Positions 6,735 to 14,153 are shown, numbered from the stretch's first letter. The stretch is DNA of 30,404 nt from Bacillota bacterium (GCA_023488565.1 JAMDDZ010000047.1:1-30404); one strand, 5' to 3'. A program made the numbers and translations. The notes: a model not told the origin generated them from the letters alone.

Positions 6735-7673
6735 ATGAGACTGTACGAATCAGTTGATGAACTGATTGGCCGTACGCCGTTGGTTCGACTGCGACGGCTT
6801 TCGGAAGGTAGCGGATGGGCGGTATATGGCAAATTAGAATCCAATAATCCTGGCGGTAGTGTTAAAGACCGTCTTGGGTTGGCAATGGTTCTCGATGCCG
6901 AGGCACGGGGGATTTTGACCCCGGGCGGCACTATTGTAGAGCCGACGTCGGGGAATACCGGCATCGGGTTGGCAATGGTTGCGGTGCACCGGGGATACCG
7001 CGTGCTGCTAACCATGCCGGAAACCGCATCTTTGGAAAGGCGGATGCTCTTTACTGCCTTTGGCGCCGAATTGGTGTTAACCCCAGGGCGGCTGGGAATG
7101 GTTGGCGCCATACAAAAGGCAGAAGAGCTGGTGCAGGAGATTCCGGATGCAGTGACGTTACGTCAGTTTGATAACCCAGCCAATGTGGAAATTCACCGAA
7201 AAACCACCGGACCGGAGATTTGGCAGGATACTGATGGCAGCGTGACGGCACTGATAGCCGGGGTTGGCACCGGAGGCACCATTACGGGAATTGGAGAATA
7301 TTTAAAGTCGCACAATCCCCGAATTTCGGTGGTGGCTGTAGAACCTAAAGAGTCATCTGTGCTAATGGGGGAGAATCCTGGACCCCACAAAATTCAAGGG
7401 CTCGGGGCTGGCTTTGTCCCGAAAATTTTAAATCGGCAGGTCATTGATGATATCGTGCCAGTTGCTGGGGACGAGGCCATGGCGCAAGCGCGGATCGTAG
7501 CGTTGGAGGAAGGAATCCTTACAGGTATTTCTGGAGGTGCCGCACTGGCAGGTGCTCGTGAGTGGCTGGCCCGGCATGCATCCAGCACGGGCTTAGCTGT
7601 GGTTATTTTGCCAGATTCCGGAGAGAGATATCTTAGCACCTCGTTATATCAAGGACAGGCGCACCATGTTTAA
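6735..7673 (+). CDS. cysK: Cysteine synthase (O-acetylserine sulfhydrylase)
   Basis: A PLP enzyme of the cysteine synthase/cystathionine beta-synthase family, 312 residues, which makes cysteine from O-acetylserine and sulfide. The PLP lysine is K44 in NPGGSVKDRLGL, the substrate loop is PTSGNTG (70-76), the phosphate-binding glycine loop is GVGTGGTITG, and the C-terminal PDSGERYLST is typical. ATG at 6735 is chosen over the preceding GTG; the ribosome binding site is GGGG about 6 nt before. The next gene, an Rrf2 regulator, overlaps its end by 8 nt, suggesting the regulator may respond to cysteine or Fe-S status. CysM or a cystathionine-forming variant cannot be excluded. Confidence 0.93.
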   Translation: MRLYESVDELIGRTPLVRLRRLSEGSGWAVYGKLESNNPGGSVKDRLGLAMVLDAEARGILTPGGTIVEPTSGNTGIGLAMVAVHRGYRVLLTMPETASLERRMLFTAFGAELVLTPGRLGMVGAIQKAEELVQEIPDAVTLRQFDNPANVEIHRKTTGPEIWQDTDGSVTALIAGVGTGGTITGIGEYLKSHNPRISVVAVEPKESSVLMGENPGPHKIQGLGAGFVPKILNRQVIDDIVPVAGDEAMAQARIVALEEGILTGISGGAALAGAREWLARHASSTGLAVVILPDSGERYLSTSLYQGQAHHV

Positions 7674-8127
7674 ATTGTCGTCAGGATTCAAGGCGGGGCT
7701 GAGAGCCCTGACCATATTAACCCGTAAGTCCGGGGGCGGTCCGGTTCCTATCAGCGAAATAGCACCGGAGCTTAACTTATCAGACAAATATTTGGAACAA
7801 TTGTTGATGGCTCTGAAACGGGCCGGCTTAGTTCGATCCAGCCGGGGTGCCAATGGGGGATTTGCTTTGGCGCGATCTGCGACAAAGATTACTTTACTGG
7901 ACATTATGACAGCCTTGCAGGGACCTATCGCTTTTTGTGACTGTGAAGTAACTTCCTGTCCCGATTGCATACGGCCCGAAATCTGGGAGGCACTGGAATT
8001 GTGTATTGGCGCGACCTTGTCAACCATCACATTACAACATCTGGTCTCCACCGAACCATTCCAGGTGATGGCGCATTCGATCGTATTGCCGGATTCCCCA
8101 TTGTGGCAAGATGGGGCGGGAATTTAA
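7666..8127 (+). CDS. Rrf2-family regulator with cysteine cluster
   Basis: A 153-residue winged-helix regulator of the Rrf2 family (IscR, NsrR, CymR). The N-terminal DNA-binding part contains the family pattern DKYLEQLLMALKRAGLVRSSRGANGG cut here to key points: LEQLL at 43-47 and RGANGG at 60-65. Cysteines 91, 93, 98 and 101 (CDCEVTSCPDC) sit where IscR and NsrR hold a [2Fe-2S] or [4Fe-4S] cluster, so an iron-sulfur sensor is likely. CymR, the cysteine regulator of Bacillus, lacks such a cluster. Its ATG overlaps cysK by 8 nt and its end overlaps the LysR gene by 17 nt. The C-terminal 40 residues are not family-typical. The target is probably cysK or sulfur genes, which is an inference. Confidence 0.88.
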   Translation: MFKLSSGFKAGLRALTILTRKSGGGPVPISEIAPELNLSDKYLEQLLMALKRAGLVRSSRGANGGFALARSATKITLLDIMTALQGPIAFCDCEVTSCPDCIRPEIWEALELCIGATLSTITLQHLVSTEPFQVMAHSIVLPDSPLWQDGAGI

Positions 8128-9070
8128 GGAAATGGGCCCCGACGATTTTCTCATCAATTTACACCCGTTGCGGGTCTTTTTGGTCGTTGCCCGACTCTTA
8201 AATTTTTCTCGGGCAGCGGAAGAACTTCACATTAGCCAGTCGGCGGTTTCGACACACGTCAAAACTTTAGAGTTGCATGTGGGCGTGCCGCTCTTTGAAA
8301 AACGGGGTCGCCATGTTGTGTTGACTGATGCTGGAACAATGCTGCAGGATTATGGTCAGCGCATTTTTTCTTTGATAGACGAAACATTGCAAGCAATGAA
8401 TAGTATGAAGGGTGGCCAATGGGGGAAATTGCGAGTAGCTGCTGACACGACGGCAGGGGTATATGTCGTACCCGCCTTTCTTGGAGTGTACCGGCAGAAG
8501 TTTCCAGATGTCGCGATTTCTCTTGATGTGGTGAACCGTAGTCAAGTGGTGGAAAGCCTTCGTCTGAGGCAAGCCGATATCGCAGTTATGGGGCAGGTTC
8601 CTGACCCACCTGAACATTGGGATGCAAAACCGTTTTTGGACAACGAATTGGTGGTCATTGGTTGTCCACAGCACCCCTGGGCGACACGGCATCGGATTGC
8701 CCTTAGGGAATTGGCGGAAACACCGCTTTTGGTTAGAGAACCTGGATCAGGGACCCGAAAGGCACTGGAACGGCTTTTGGATCGTGTGGGACTGTCTTTA
8801 AACATTGCGATGGAGCTCGGCAGCAACAGCACCATCAAGCAGGCAGTTAGCCACGGACTAGGATTGGCAGTCATTTCCCGGCGTGTGATTGAATTGGAGC
8901 TTTCCGCAGAGCGCCTAGTGGTTCTTGACGTAGAAGGATTTCCGATAAAAAGGGCATGGTACGTGGTTCATTTAGAAAAGTCCTATTTATCGCCGCCGGC
9001 CAAACAGTTTAGGCAATTGCTGCTAACGGTACAGCTTAAGGAGCCGAGTATTCCCGACTCCTTACACTAG
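8111..9070 (+). CDS. LysR-family regulator, possibly CbbR
   Basis: A LysR-type transcription factor with an N-terminal winged helix (LHPLRVFLVVARLLNFSRAAEELHISQ region, residues about 17-76, with the SQSAVS recognition helix) and a periplasmic-binding-like effector domain. The length of 319 residues is normal. Two starts are possible, ATG at 8111 (overlapping the Rrf2 gene) or ATG at 8132; neither has a well-spaced ribosome binding site. It converges on cbbLS with only 6 nt between stops. LysR proteins next to RuBisCO genes are usually CbbR, which senses metabolites and activates carbon fixation, but CbbR is normally divergent from cbbL. The assignment is therefore suggestive only. A LysR-type palindrome does occur upstream of cbbL (11035-11053). 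Confidence 0.85.
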   Translation: MGREFKEMGPDDFLINLHPLRVFLVVARLLNFSRAAEELHISQSAVSTHVKTLELHVGVPLFEKRGRHVVLTDAGTMLQDYGQRIFSLIDETLQAMNSMKGGQWGKLRVAADTTAGVYVVPAFLGVYRQKFPDVAISLDVVNRSQVVESLRLRQADIAVMGQVPDPPEHWDAKPFLDNELVVIGCPQHPWATRHRIALRELAETPLLVREPGSGTRKALERLLDRVGLSLNIAMELGSNSTIKQAVSHGLGLAVISRRVIELELSAERLVVLDVEGFPIKRAWYVVHLEKSYLSPPAKQFRQLLLTVQLKEPSIPDSLH

Positions 9071-9076
9071 GATTGG

Positions 9077-9504
9077 CTATTCTGTGAACCGTTCACCCTC
9101 CGGACGCATCGACGCGTAACTTTCAATCGTGTAATGTATTTGACGGTCGGGACTTTCTTGTCGAAGTAGGCGAAACCCTGGATCATTGCCGGGACGTTGT
9201 ACAATAAACGAAAGAGCTAGAGTCTGCCGTCCTAAACGACGGTCGTAGGCATTGAGTCGAATATAGTGATAAGGGAATGCTTTTTTGCATTGCTCCAGTT
9301 CGTAGAATACCGCCGCGGGATCTTTTTGGTCAAACATGGGTAATCCCCACATATGCCAATAGGTGTTGCGTGGATGCGGATCGTCGGTGTACTCGACACT
9401 AAGAGGCCAATCATTATCCAAGGCATATTGGATTTGGCGCTTGATTTGTTCATCGGTTAATGGAGGCAAATGGAAAATGTACCTTGGGTCAAGTGAAAAG
9501 CCAT
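9077..9504 (-). CDS. cbbS: RuBisCO small subunit, 5' end frameshifted
   Basis: Small subunit of red-type (form IC) RuBisCO, with LPPLTDEQI, SVEYTDDPHPRNTYWHMWG, FPYHYIRLNAYD and the C-terminal extension (SFIVQRPGNDPGFRLLRQE, YTIESYA) typical of that type. The only well-placed start is ATG at 9504, 7 nt after AAGGAGG (9512-9518 on the plus strand), but this frame reads MAFHLTQGTFSICLH and stops at 9457. The body of the protein lies in another frame, open from a TTG at 9469. Adding one T to the TTTT run (plus-strand AAAA, 9474-9477) restores MAFHLTQGTFFHLPPLTDEQ, which matches the family start TQGTFSFLPDL in length. So one base seems missing, either a homopolymer sequencing error or a real mutation. 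It lies 18 nt after cbbL. Confidence 0.9.
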
Positions 9505-9522
9505 GGAGAAACCTCCTTCAGG

Positions 9523-10968
9523 TTATAAACTTGGGGTGGCCAATACATCTGGCGTATCAGTTGAGGCAAAATTAAAGGTGACGTCCTTCCACGTTTCCAG
9601 GGCAGCCCGCAATGCCGGGGACCATTTTGCCGCAGCCTCTAAAATGTCCGGCCCTTCGTTTACGTAATCGCGTCCCTCATTTCTTGCTAAAATCATCGCT
9701 TCCAACGCTACCCGGTTCGCCGTCGCTCCCGACGCAATCCCCAAGGGATGGCCGATGGTACCACCGCCAAATTGTAAAATGACGTCTTCACCTAAATGAT
9801 GCAGCAACAGATGCATCTGACCTGCGTGAATGCCCCCAGAGGCGACTGGCATTAAGGAAGGCATTGAACCCCAGTCTTGATCAAAATAGATGCCGTTTAA
9901 TGGATTTAGGGGAATATGAGATAACCTCAGGGTGTCATAATATCCGTGAATCATATTAGGGTCGCCTTCGAGCTTGCCGACTACTGTGCCGGCATGAATG
10001 TGATCCACACCTGCCAGACGCATCCATTTTGATATGACGCGAAAGGACACGCCATGGGTCTTTTGCCGCGTATAAGTCCCATGACCCGCTCTGTGTAGGT
10101 GCAAGATGACACCGTTTTTGCGGGCCCAGTTAGCCATCGACTGGATTGCCGTATAACCAATGGTAAGATCAATCATAACGACCACACTGCCTAGTGATTT
10201 GGCAAATTCGGCTCGTTCGTACATATCTTCCATGGTGGCTGCGGTGACATTGAGATAGTGACCTTTAATCTCTCCGGTTGCGGCCATCGCCTTGTTGACG
10301 CCTTCCATCACGTACAAAAATCGATCACGCCATCGCATGAAGGGTTGGGAATTGATGTTTTCGTCATCTTTAGTAAAGTCCAGGCCTCCGCTTAAAGCCT
10401 CATATACTACACGGCCATAATTGCGTGCCGAAAGTCCTAACTTGGGTTTGGTGGTGGCTCCTAATAGTGGGCGCCCATATTTGTCTAAATATTCTCGTTC
10501 CATGACAATGCCATGAGCGGGCCCTTGAAATGTCTTCACATAATGCAAAGGAATGCGCATGTCCTCCAAGCGAAGGCTTTTTAAAGCTTTGAAACTAAAC
10601 ACATTTCCAATGATGGAGGAGGTGAGATTGGCAATCGATCCTTCTTCGAATAAGTCAATATCATAGGCAATATACGCGATGAATTGGTCGGTTCCAGGCA
10701 CCGGTACTACTTGATAAGCTTTCGCTTGGTAATGTTCGTGGGCGGTGAGCCGATCAGTCCACACCACGGTCCAGGTCGCAGTGGACGATTCGCCAGCTAC
10801 CGCGGCGGCGGCTTCGATGGGGTCGACGCCTTCTTGGGGGACAATACGAAAGGCACAAAGGATATCTGTTTCTTTAGGAACGTAGTCGGGCTGCCAGTAT
10901 CCCATTTCAGCATATGGCGTGACACCAGCGGCCCAACGGTTTTTTTCTGGTTTAGTGCTGTTAGCCAT
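9523..10968 (-). CDS. cbbL: RuBisCO large subunit, form IC
   Basis: The catalytic subunit of ribulose-bisphosphate carboxylase/oxygenase, which fixes CO2 in the Calvin cycle. It has 481 residues and all active-site elements: TTKPKLG (K174), GGLDFTKDDEN with the carbamylated lysine K200, HLHRAGHG (H292), loop 6 GTVVGKLEGD (K332) and SGGIHAGQ. HRAGHGTYTRQKTHG and GIASGATANRVALEAM are red-type (IC) sequences. It starts at ATG 6 nt after AGGAGG (10975-10980 on the plus strand). The operon here is only cbbL-cbbS; the red-type activase CbbX, commonly next to these genes, is not in the window. An AT-rich leader with a perfect palindrome lies upstream. Confidence 0.97.
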   Translation of the reverse strand: MANSTKPEKNRWAAGVTPYAEMGYWQPDYVPKETDILCAFRIVPQEGVDPIEAAAAVAGESSTATWTVVWTDRLTAHEHYQAKAYQVVPVPGTDQFIAYIAYDIDLFEEGSIANLTSSIIGNVFSFKALKSLRLEDMRIPLHYVKTFQGPAHGIVMEREYLDKYGRPLLGATTKPKLGLSARNYGRVVYEALSGGLDFTKDDENINSQPFMRWRDRFLYVMEGVNKAMAATGEIKGHYLNVTAATMEDMYERAEFAKSLGSVVVMIDLTIGYTAIQSMANWARKNGVILHLHRAGHGTYTRQKTHGVSFRVISKWMRLAGVDHIHAGTVVGKLEGDPNMIHGYYDTLRLSHIPLNPLNGIYFDQDWGSMPSLMPVASGGIHAGQMHLLLHHLGEDVILQFGGGTIGHPLGIASGATANRVALEAMILARNEGRDYVNEGPDILEAAAKWSPALRAALETWKDVTFNFASTDTPDVLATPSL

Positions 10969-11034
10969 AACAAACCTCCTAAGGGTGAGCGCATGTGGGT
11001 TGAGACGATGATGTGTCCAGTGTAAAATGCCCCG

Positions 11035-11053
11035 ATGTATTTGAGAAATACAT
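11035..11053. promoter_or_regulatory. LysR-type palindrome upstream of cbbL
   Basis: ATGTATTTGAGAAATACAT is a perfect inverted repeat with 8-base arms around GAG and contains the LysR core T-N11-A (11038-11050). It lies 67 nt upstream of the cbbL start, inside an AT-rich stretch (11035-11090). On the minus strand a TACACT that could serve as a -10 box is at 11019-11024, which would place the palindrome over the -35 region. This suits an operator for CbbR, perhaps the LysR gene at 8111-9070. The binding is an inference. Confidence 0.55.
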
Positions 11054-11153
11054 ATATTTTAAACAAACTATTATCAAAAAGTTATATATGGGAAGTCGGA
11101 GAGCGGCCAGCAATTATCCGGATCCATTATGTTCGGGACGTAGTGATTGCCGT

Positions 11154-11408
11154 ATGAAGTTACCAAAGGGCCAAGACGGTTTGGAATTAGTCAAGATGCT
11201 CAAGGTGTTCGGATACGTCATGATCAGGCCGGAAGGAAGCCATATGCGACTAAGGACAACGGAAAATGGTAAGCACCATTTATCTGTGGTGACAGGAGCG
11301 CTCAAAGTCGGAACGCTAGACCGAATCATTGGGTTAGTAGCATAGCATTTTGACCTCTCGAAGCAGGACGTTTGGGATCGCTTGAACGGGCAGGATGCTG
11401 ATAGTTAA
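11154..11408 (+). pseudogene. HicA/YcfA-like toxin remnant with in-frame TAG
   Basis: The frame encodes MKLPKGQDGLELVKMLKVFG, then IRPEGSHMRLRT with the HicA catalytic-type histidine in GSH, then LSVV and LKVGTLDRIIGLVA, where a TAG at 11343-11345 stops it at 63 residues. Beyond the stop the same frame continues HFDLSKQDVWDRLNG, which resembles the C-terminal helix of HicA-family (mRNA interferase) proteins, and ends at TAA 11406. A single base change would restore a protein of about 84 residues. No hicB antitoxin follows and there is no ribosome binding site before the ATG. I read it as a decaying toxin gene; a functional 63-residue form is possible. Confidence 0.65.
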
Positions 11409-11510
11409 ACACTTCCTAAATGGTAGGCAATGTTTTCTATGGGCATTGGCCTATCACACACCTGTATCTACGGTTAGACGACACGGGGAACTGGGCGGTC
11501 GTCACACATT

Positions 11511-12111
11511 GTTCGGCAGAACGTCTTAGACGACATACTCAAACCTAAAATCCCTCCGCGTGTTTATCGTGTTCTGTCGGTTGAAGAGGCTAAACACTAT
11601 CTGGCGGTGATTCGTGAGCATCCCTACTATCCCGTCTATCTCTTAGGGTTGATGGGAGGGCTACGCCGGGGAGAGGCTATCGGCCTTCAATAGTATTTCC
11701 AAGTGCGTCGGCAGTCGGATCGTTGACTTACCTGATTGGGTAGCGAAGGAACTCCGAAGGGTTCGACATCGGCAGATGAAAGAAAAACTAGTCGCTGAAG
11801 GCTGGGTTGATACGGATTTTGTCACCGTCTCAGCCAATCGCAGTATGGTCAGTCCCGATGTAGTGCTTCGGGCTTTCAAGCGGACACTCAAGAAAGCCAA
11901 TCTTCCAAGTGATGGGCGTATCCATGATTTGAGACATTCTCATGCTACGATTTTGATGGAGCTAGGTGCCTCAGATAAAGACATTGCAGAGCGGCTTGGG
12001 CATAGTAGTGTCCAGATTACGTCTGATCTCTACATTCACTACAGCCGGAAACACAATAAGAAAACGGCCCGTCTTCTAGACCAGTTTGTGCCGTGTGAAG
12101 CTCAAGCATAG
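11511..12111 (+). pseudogene. Degraded tyrosine recombinase (phage-type integrase)
   Basis: Two pieces of one integrase lie in different frames. Piece 1 (11511-11693) reads LKPKIPPRVYRVLSVEEAK through LLGLMGGLRRGEAIGLQ and stops at TAG; it holds the first catalytic arginine (GLRRGE). Piece 2 (from about 11686, frame of 11701, to 12111) reads GSRIVDLPDWVAKELRR, then HDLRHSHAT with the catalytic histidine and second arginine, LGHSSVQITSDLYIHYS with the third histidine and the nucleophilic tyrosine, and a short tail. Roughly 30-40 codons between the pieces, including the beta-hairpin with the catalytic lysine, are missing, as is the N-terminal DNA-binding domain. It cannot be active as read. Its end faces tRNA-Pro 270 nt away, as in islands integrated at tRNA genes. 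Confidence 0.85.
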
Positions 12112-12135
12112 TTCCTAAAGTCTCTTCCCTAAAGT

Positions 12136-12168
12136 CCCTTGGTGTTCTCAGCACCGGGGGATTTTTTT
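12136..12168 (+). terminator. Intrinsic terminator after the integrase remnant
   Basis: CCCTTGGTG (12136-12144) pairs with CACCGGGGG (12152-12160), including two G-T pairs, around a seven-base loop, and is followed by A and seven T. It closes the integrase transcript and shows that the 3' end of that gene is well preserved. Confidence 0.85.
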
Positions 12169-12201
12169 GTTATACACCCTCGAATCGCGTCTCTTGTTCG
12201 C

Positions 12202-12310
12202 GTCAAGGGAAACTTTTTGTTCCACAAAATGGTCAACTGACCCTCTATTGACAGTCAAAAAGTCAACGATTCGTATGAGTCCCAAAAACGGAAAGTCAAA
12301 ATTTAGTCAA
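12202..12310. repeat. Cluster of GTCAA direct repeats between integrase and tRNA
   Basis: GTCAA occurs six times in the same orientation, at 12202, 12232, 12254, 12262, 12295 and 12306. The last four form two similar pairs, AGTCAAAA followed by AGTCAACG, with 8 and 11 bases between copies. TTGACAGTCAA (12248-12258) and GGTCAACTGACC (12231-12242) are palindromic variants. Spaced direct repeats next to an attachment site are what integrase arm-binding sites look like; an excisionase or regulator site is also possible. The 12169-12380 interval holds no convincing gene. Confidence 0.5.
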
Positions 12311-12380
12311 CGTGGCAATTGTGCGGCCTCTCTGAACCCTCTTACTAAATCCTGAAACCGTTGCCCGGTCTCAAATTTTC

Positions 12381-12457
12381 TGGTCGGAGAGACAGGATTT
12401 GAACCTGCGACCTCCTGCTCCCGAAGCAGGCGCGCTACCAAGCTGCGCTACTCCCCG
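12381..12457 (-). tRNA. tRNA-Pro (anticodon CGG), CCA encoded
   Basis: On the minus strand the sequence folds as a cloverleaf: acceptor CGGGGAG/CTCTCCG with one G-T pair, a D arm with AGCTTGGTAGC, anticodon stem CCTGC/GCAGG with loop TTCGGGA (anticodon CGG, proline codon CCG), and a T arm with GGTTCAAATCC. Discriminator A and an encoded CCA complete the 77 bases. Its 3' end points to the integrase remnant, so this gene is the likely former attachment site. A consensus-like promoter lies just upstream. Confidence 0.97.
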
Positions 12458-12470
12458 ACGACCGTATGTT

Positions 12471-12500
12471 ATTGTATGCTGTATCAAGAGATAGTGTCAA
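12471..12500 (-). promoter_or_regulatory. Promoter of tRNA-Pro
   Basis: On the minus strand TTGACA (plus-strand 12495-12500) and TACAAT (12471-12476) are 18 bp apart, which is a near-consensus vegetative promoter. Transcription would begin about 7 nt before the mature tRNA. Confidence 0.75.
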
Positions 12501-12563
12501 GTCGCTGCTTACGGGCTAATTGTATTACAATAACAATATGCGACAAAGGACGAATGAGAAACG

Positions 12564-13634
12564 GTGAACACATTAAAAGGTTTGTTGTTGGCCGGAGGCA
12601 CTGGCAGTCGACTCCGACCGTTAACTTATACGGGAGCAAAGCAGTTGATTCCGGTAGCCAACCGTCCTATTTTATTTTATGCCATTGATGCCATGGTGAC
12701 TGCTGGCATCACAGAAATTGGTGTCATTATCGGTGACACCGGCCAGGAAGTAAAAAATGCACTCGGCGACGGGAATCAATTTGGCTGTCATTTTACCTTT
12801 ATTCCTCAAGAAGCGCCACTGGGTTTGGCGCATGCGGTCAAGGTCGCGCACAATTTTTTATCCGATTCCCCCTTTTTAATGTTTTTAGGGGATAATTTAT
12901 TACGGGGCGGTTTGAACCGCTTGGCGCAGCGTTTTCGTGACGGTCACTATGCAGCATCGATTTTGTTGACGGAGGTAGATAACCCGTCGCAATTTGGGGT
13001 TGCGGTAGTAGAAGACGGCCGCGTAGTGCGCCTTATCGAAAAACCTACCGATCCTCCATCCCGTTTAGCACTGGTAGGAGCTTATTGTTTTGCTCCCCGC
13101 ATTCATGAGGCCATTGAACGTTTGACGCCCTCGTGGCGAGGAGAATACGAAATTACTGATGCAATTCAAAGCTTGATTGACGATGCATTACCTGTGGACG
13201 CAACACTGGTTGAGGGATGGTGGAAAGATACCGGGCGCCCGGAAGACGTATTGGAGGCCAATCGTTTGGTGCTGGAGGACCTACAAACCCGACGCCAAGG
13301 AGTTGTCGACAATGAGAGTCGCATCGAGGGCCGTGTCGCCATAGAAGAGAGCGCGGAAATCAGGCGAAGCACGATTCGTGGCCCAGTGAGCATAGCGGCG
13401 CATGCAGTCGTGGAAGACAGCTACATTGGACCATATACGTCAATCGGACCTGGGGTGCGAATTCTTCATACCGAAATCGAAAATAGCGTTGTGTTATCAG
13501 ATAGCCAAATTACCGGCGTCCGGGATCGCATTGACCAAAGTTTGATTGGCCGTGGGGTCACGGTGCAAGGAATTCGTTCACGTCCCCGCGCAGTTCACTT
13601 GATTTTGGGAGACCAAAGTCAAGTCGATTTATAA
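12564..13634 (+). CDS. rmlA: Glucose-1-phosphate thymidylyltransferase, long form
   Basis: A nucleotidyltransferase that makes dTDP-glucose from dTTP and glucose-1-phosphate. The N-terminal domain carries LLLAGGTGSRLRPLTYTGAK (8-27), with the GxGxRLxPLT signature and lysine, the metal-binding LGDN, and GEYEITDA. After residue about 240 a left-handed beta-helix follows (repeats such as SRIEGRVAIEESAEIRRS), as in the long RmlA form of Firmicutes and archaea. The length of 356 residues fits that class. It starts at GTG without a strong ribosome binding site; no better start is seen. rmlC and rmlB follow, so it feeds dTDP-sugar synthesis for surface glycans. rmlD is not present in this cluster. 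Confidence 0.92.
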   Translation: MNTLKGLLLAGGTGSRLRPLTYTGAKQLIPVANRPILFYAIDAMVTAGITEIGVIIGDTGQEVKNALGDGNQFGCHFTFIPQEAPLGLAHAVKVAHNFLSDSPFLMFLGDNLLRGGLNRLAQRFRDGHYAASILLTEVDNPSQFGVAVVEDGRVVRLIEKPTDPPSRLALVGAYCFAPRIHEAIERLTPSWRGEYEITDAIQSLIDDALPVDATLVEGWWKDTGRPEDVLEANRLVLEDLQTRRQGVVDNESRIEGRVAIEESAEIRRSTIRGPVSIAAHAVVEDSYIGPYTSIGPGVRILHTEIENSVVLSDSQITGVRDRIDQSLIGRGVTVQGIRSRPRAVHLILGDQSQVDL

Positions 13635-13669
13635 TTCACGGAAAAGATTACGGTAAGGGAGTTAGATCA

Positions 13670-14140
13670 GTGAGTCACTTCGGCAAGATAGACGGGGTAG
13701 TAGTGAAGAACTTAGTGCGTCATCCCGATGATCGCGGGTTTTTTCAAGAAATTTTGCGTGATGATGAAGGTCTTTTGCGTCGGTTCGGACAGGCATCGTT
13801 GTCAATGAGTTATCCCGGTGTGATTAAGGCCTTTCACTATCATGAATTACAAGATGATTTGTGGTTTTTCCCAGTAGGTTCGGCGCAAGTGGTGTTGTAT
13901 GACCAACGGGGCGGGTCAAAAACTCATGGTATCACCCAAGTCCTTTACCCAGGTCAGAACAATCCGCTCTTGATCGTGATTCCGGTAGGGGTATTGCATG
14001 GGTATCGGGTACTGGGAAACGAACCTTTGATGATTGTGTACTTTACTACCGAATCCTACCGTTCTGAGTCCCCCGACGAAAAGCGGATCCCGTGGAATGA
14101 TGCCACCGTAGGATTTGACTGGACTACTCAAAACCGCTGA
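13670..14140 (+). CDS. rmlC: dTDP-4-dehydrorhamnose 3,5-epimerase-like protein
   Basis: A 156-residue cupin enzyme of the RmlC family. The catalytic region reads VIKAFHYHELQDDLWF (51-66), with histidines 56 and 58, and VGVLHGYRVL carries the second conserved histidine region. RDDRGFFQEI-type entry sequence (HPDDRGFFQEIL) is also typical. It starts at GTG behind AAGGGAG. It lies between rmlA and rmlB, so an epimerase step in dTDP-rhamnose synthesis is likely. Related cupins that act as ketoisomerases or 3-epimerases cannot be excluded because rmlD, which defines the rhamnose route, is not next to it. Confidence 0.85.
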   Translation: MSHFGKIDGVVVKNLVRHPDDRGFFQEILRDDEGLLRRFGQASLSMSYPGVIKAFHYHELQDDLWFFPVGSAQVVLYDQRGGSKTHGITQVLYPGQNNPLLIVIPVGVLHGYRVLGNEPLMIVYFTTESYRSESPDEKRIPWNDATVGFDWTTQNR

Positions 14141-14153
14141 CGGAGGGGTTGCA

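Noticed and set aside
9038..9063. Hairpin at the end of the LysR gene (AAGGAG/CTCCTT)
   Set aside because: It has no T run on either strand, so it cannot be called a terminator.
9457..9504. Programmed -1 ribosomal frameshift in cbbS
   Set aside because: The local codons (ACA TTT TCC) do not form an X XXY YYZ slippery site and a one-base slip at TTT would mispair; a missing base is simpler.
11343..11345. Selenocysteine or pyrrolysine recoding in the hicA-like gene
   Set aside because: The stop is TAG, so SelB does not apply, and nothing in the window supports pyrrolysine; the surrounding genes are also decaying.
11420..11548. 42-codon open frame between the hicA-like and integrase remnants
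   Set aside because: It has no ribosome binding site or recognisable family and overlaps the integrase remnant in another frame; it may be a gene fragment but cannot be supported.
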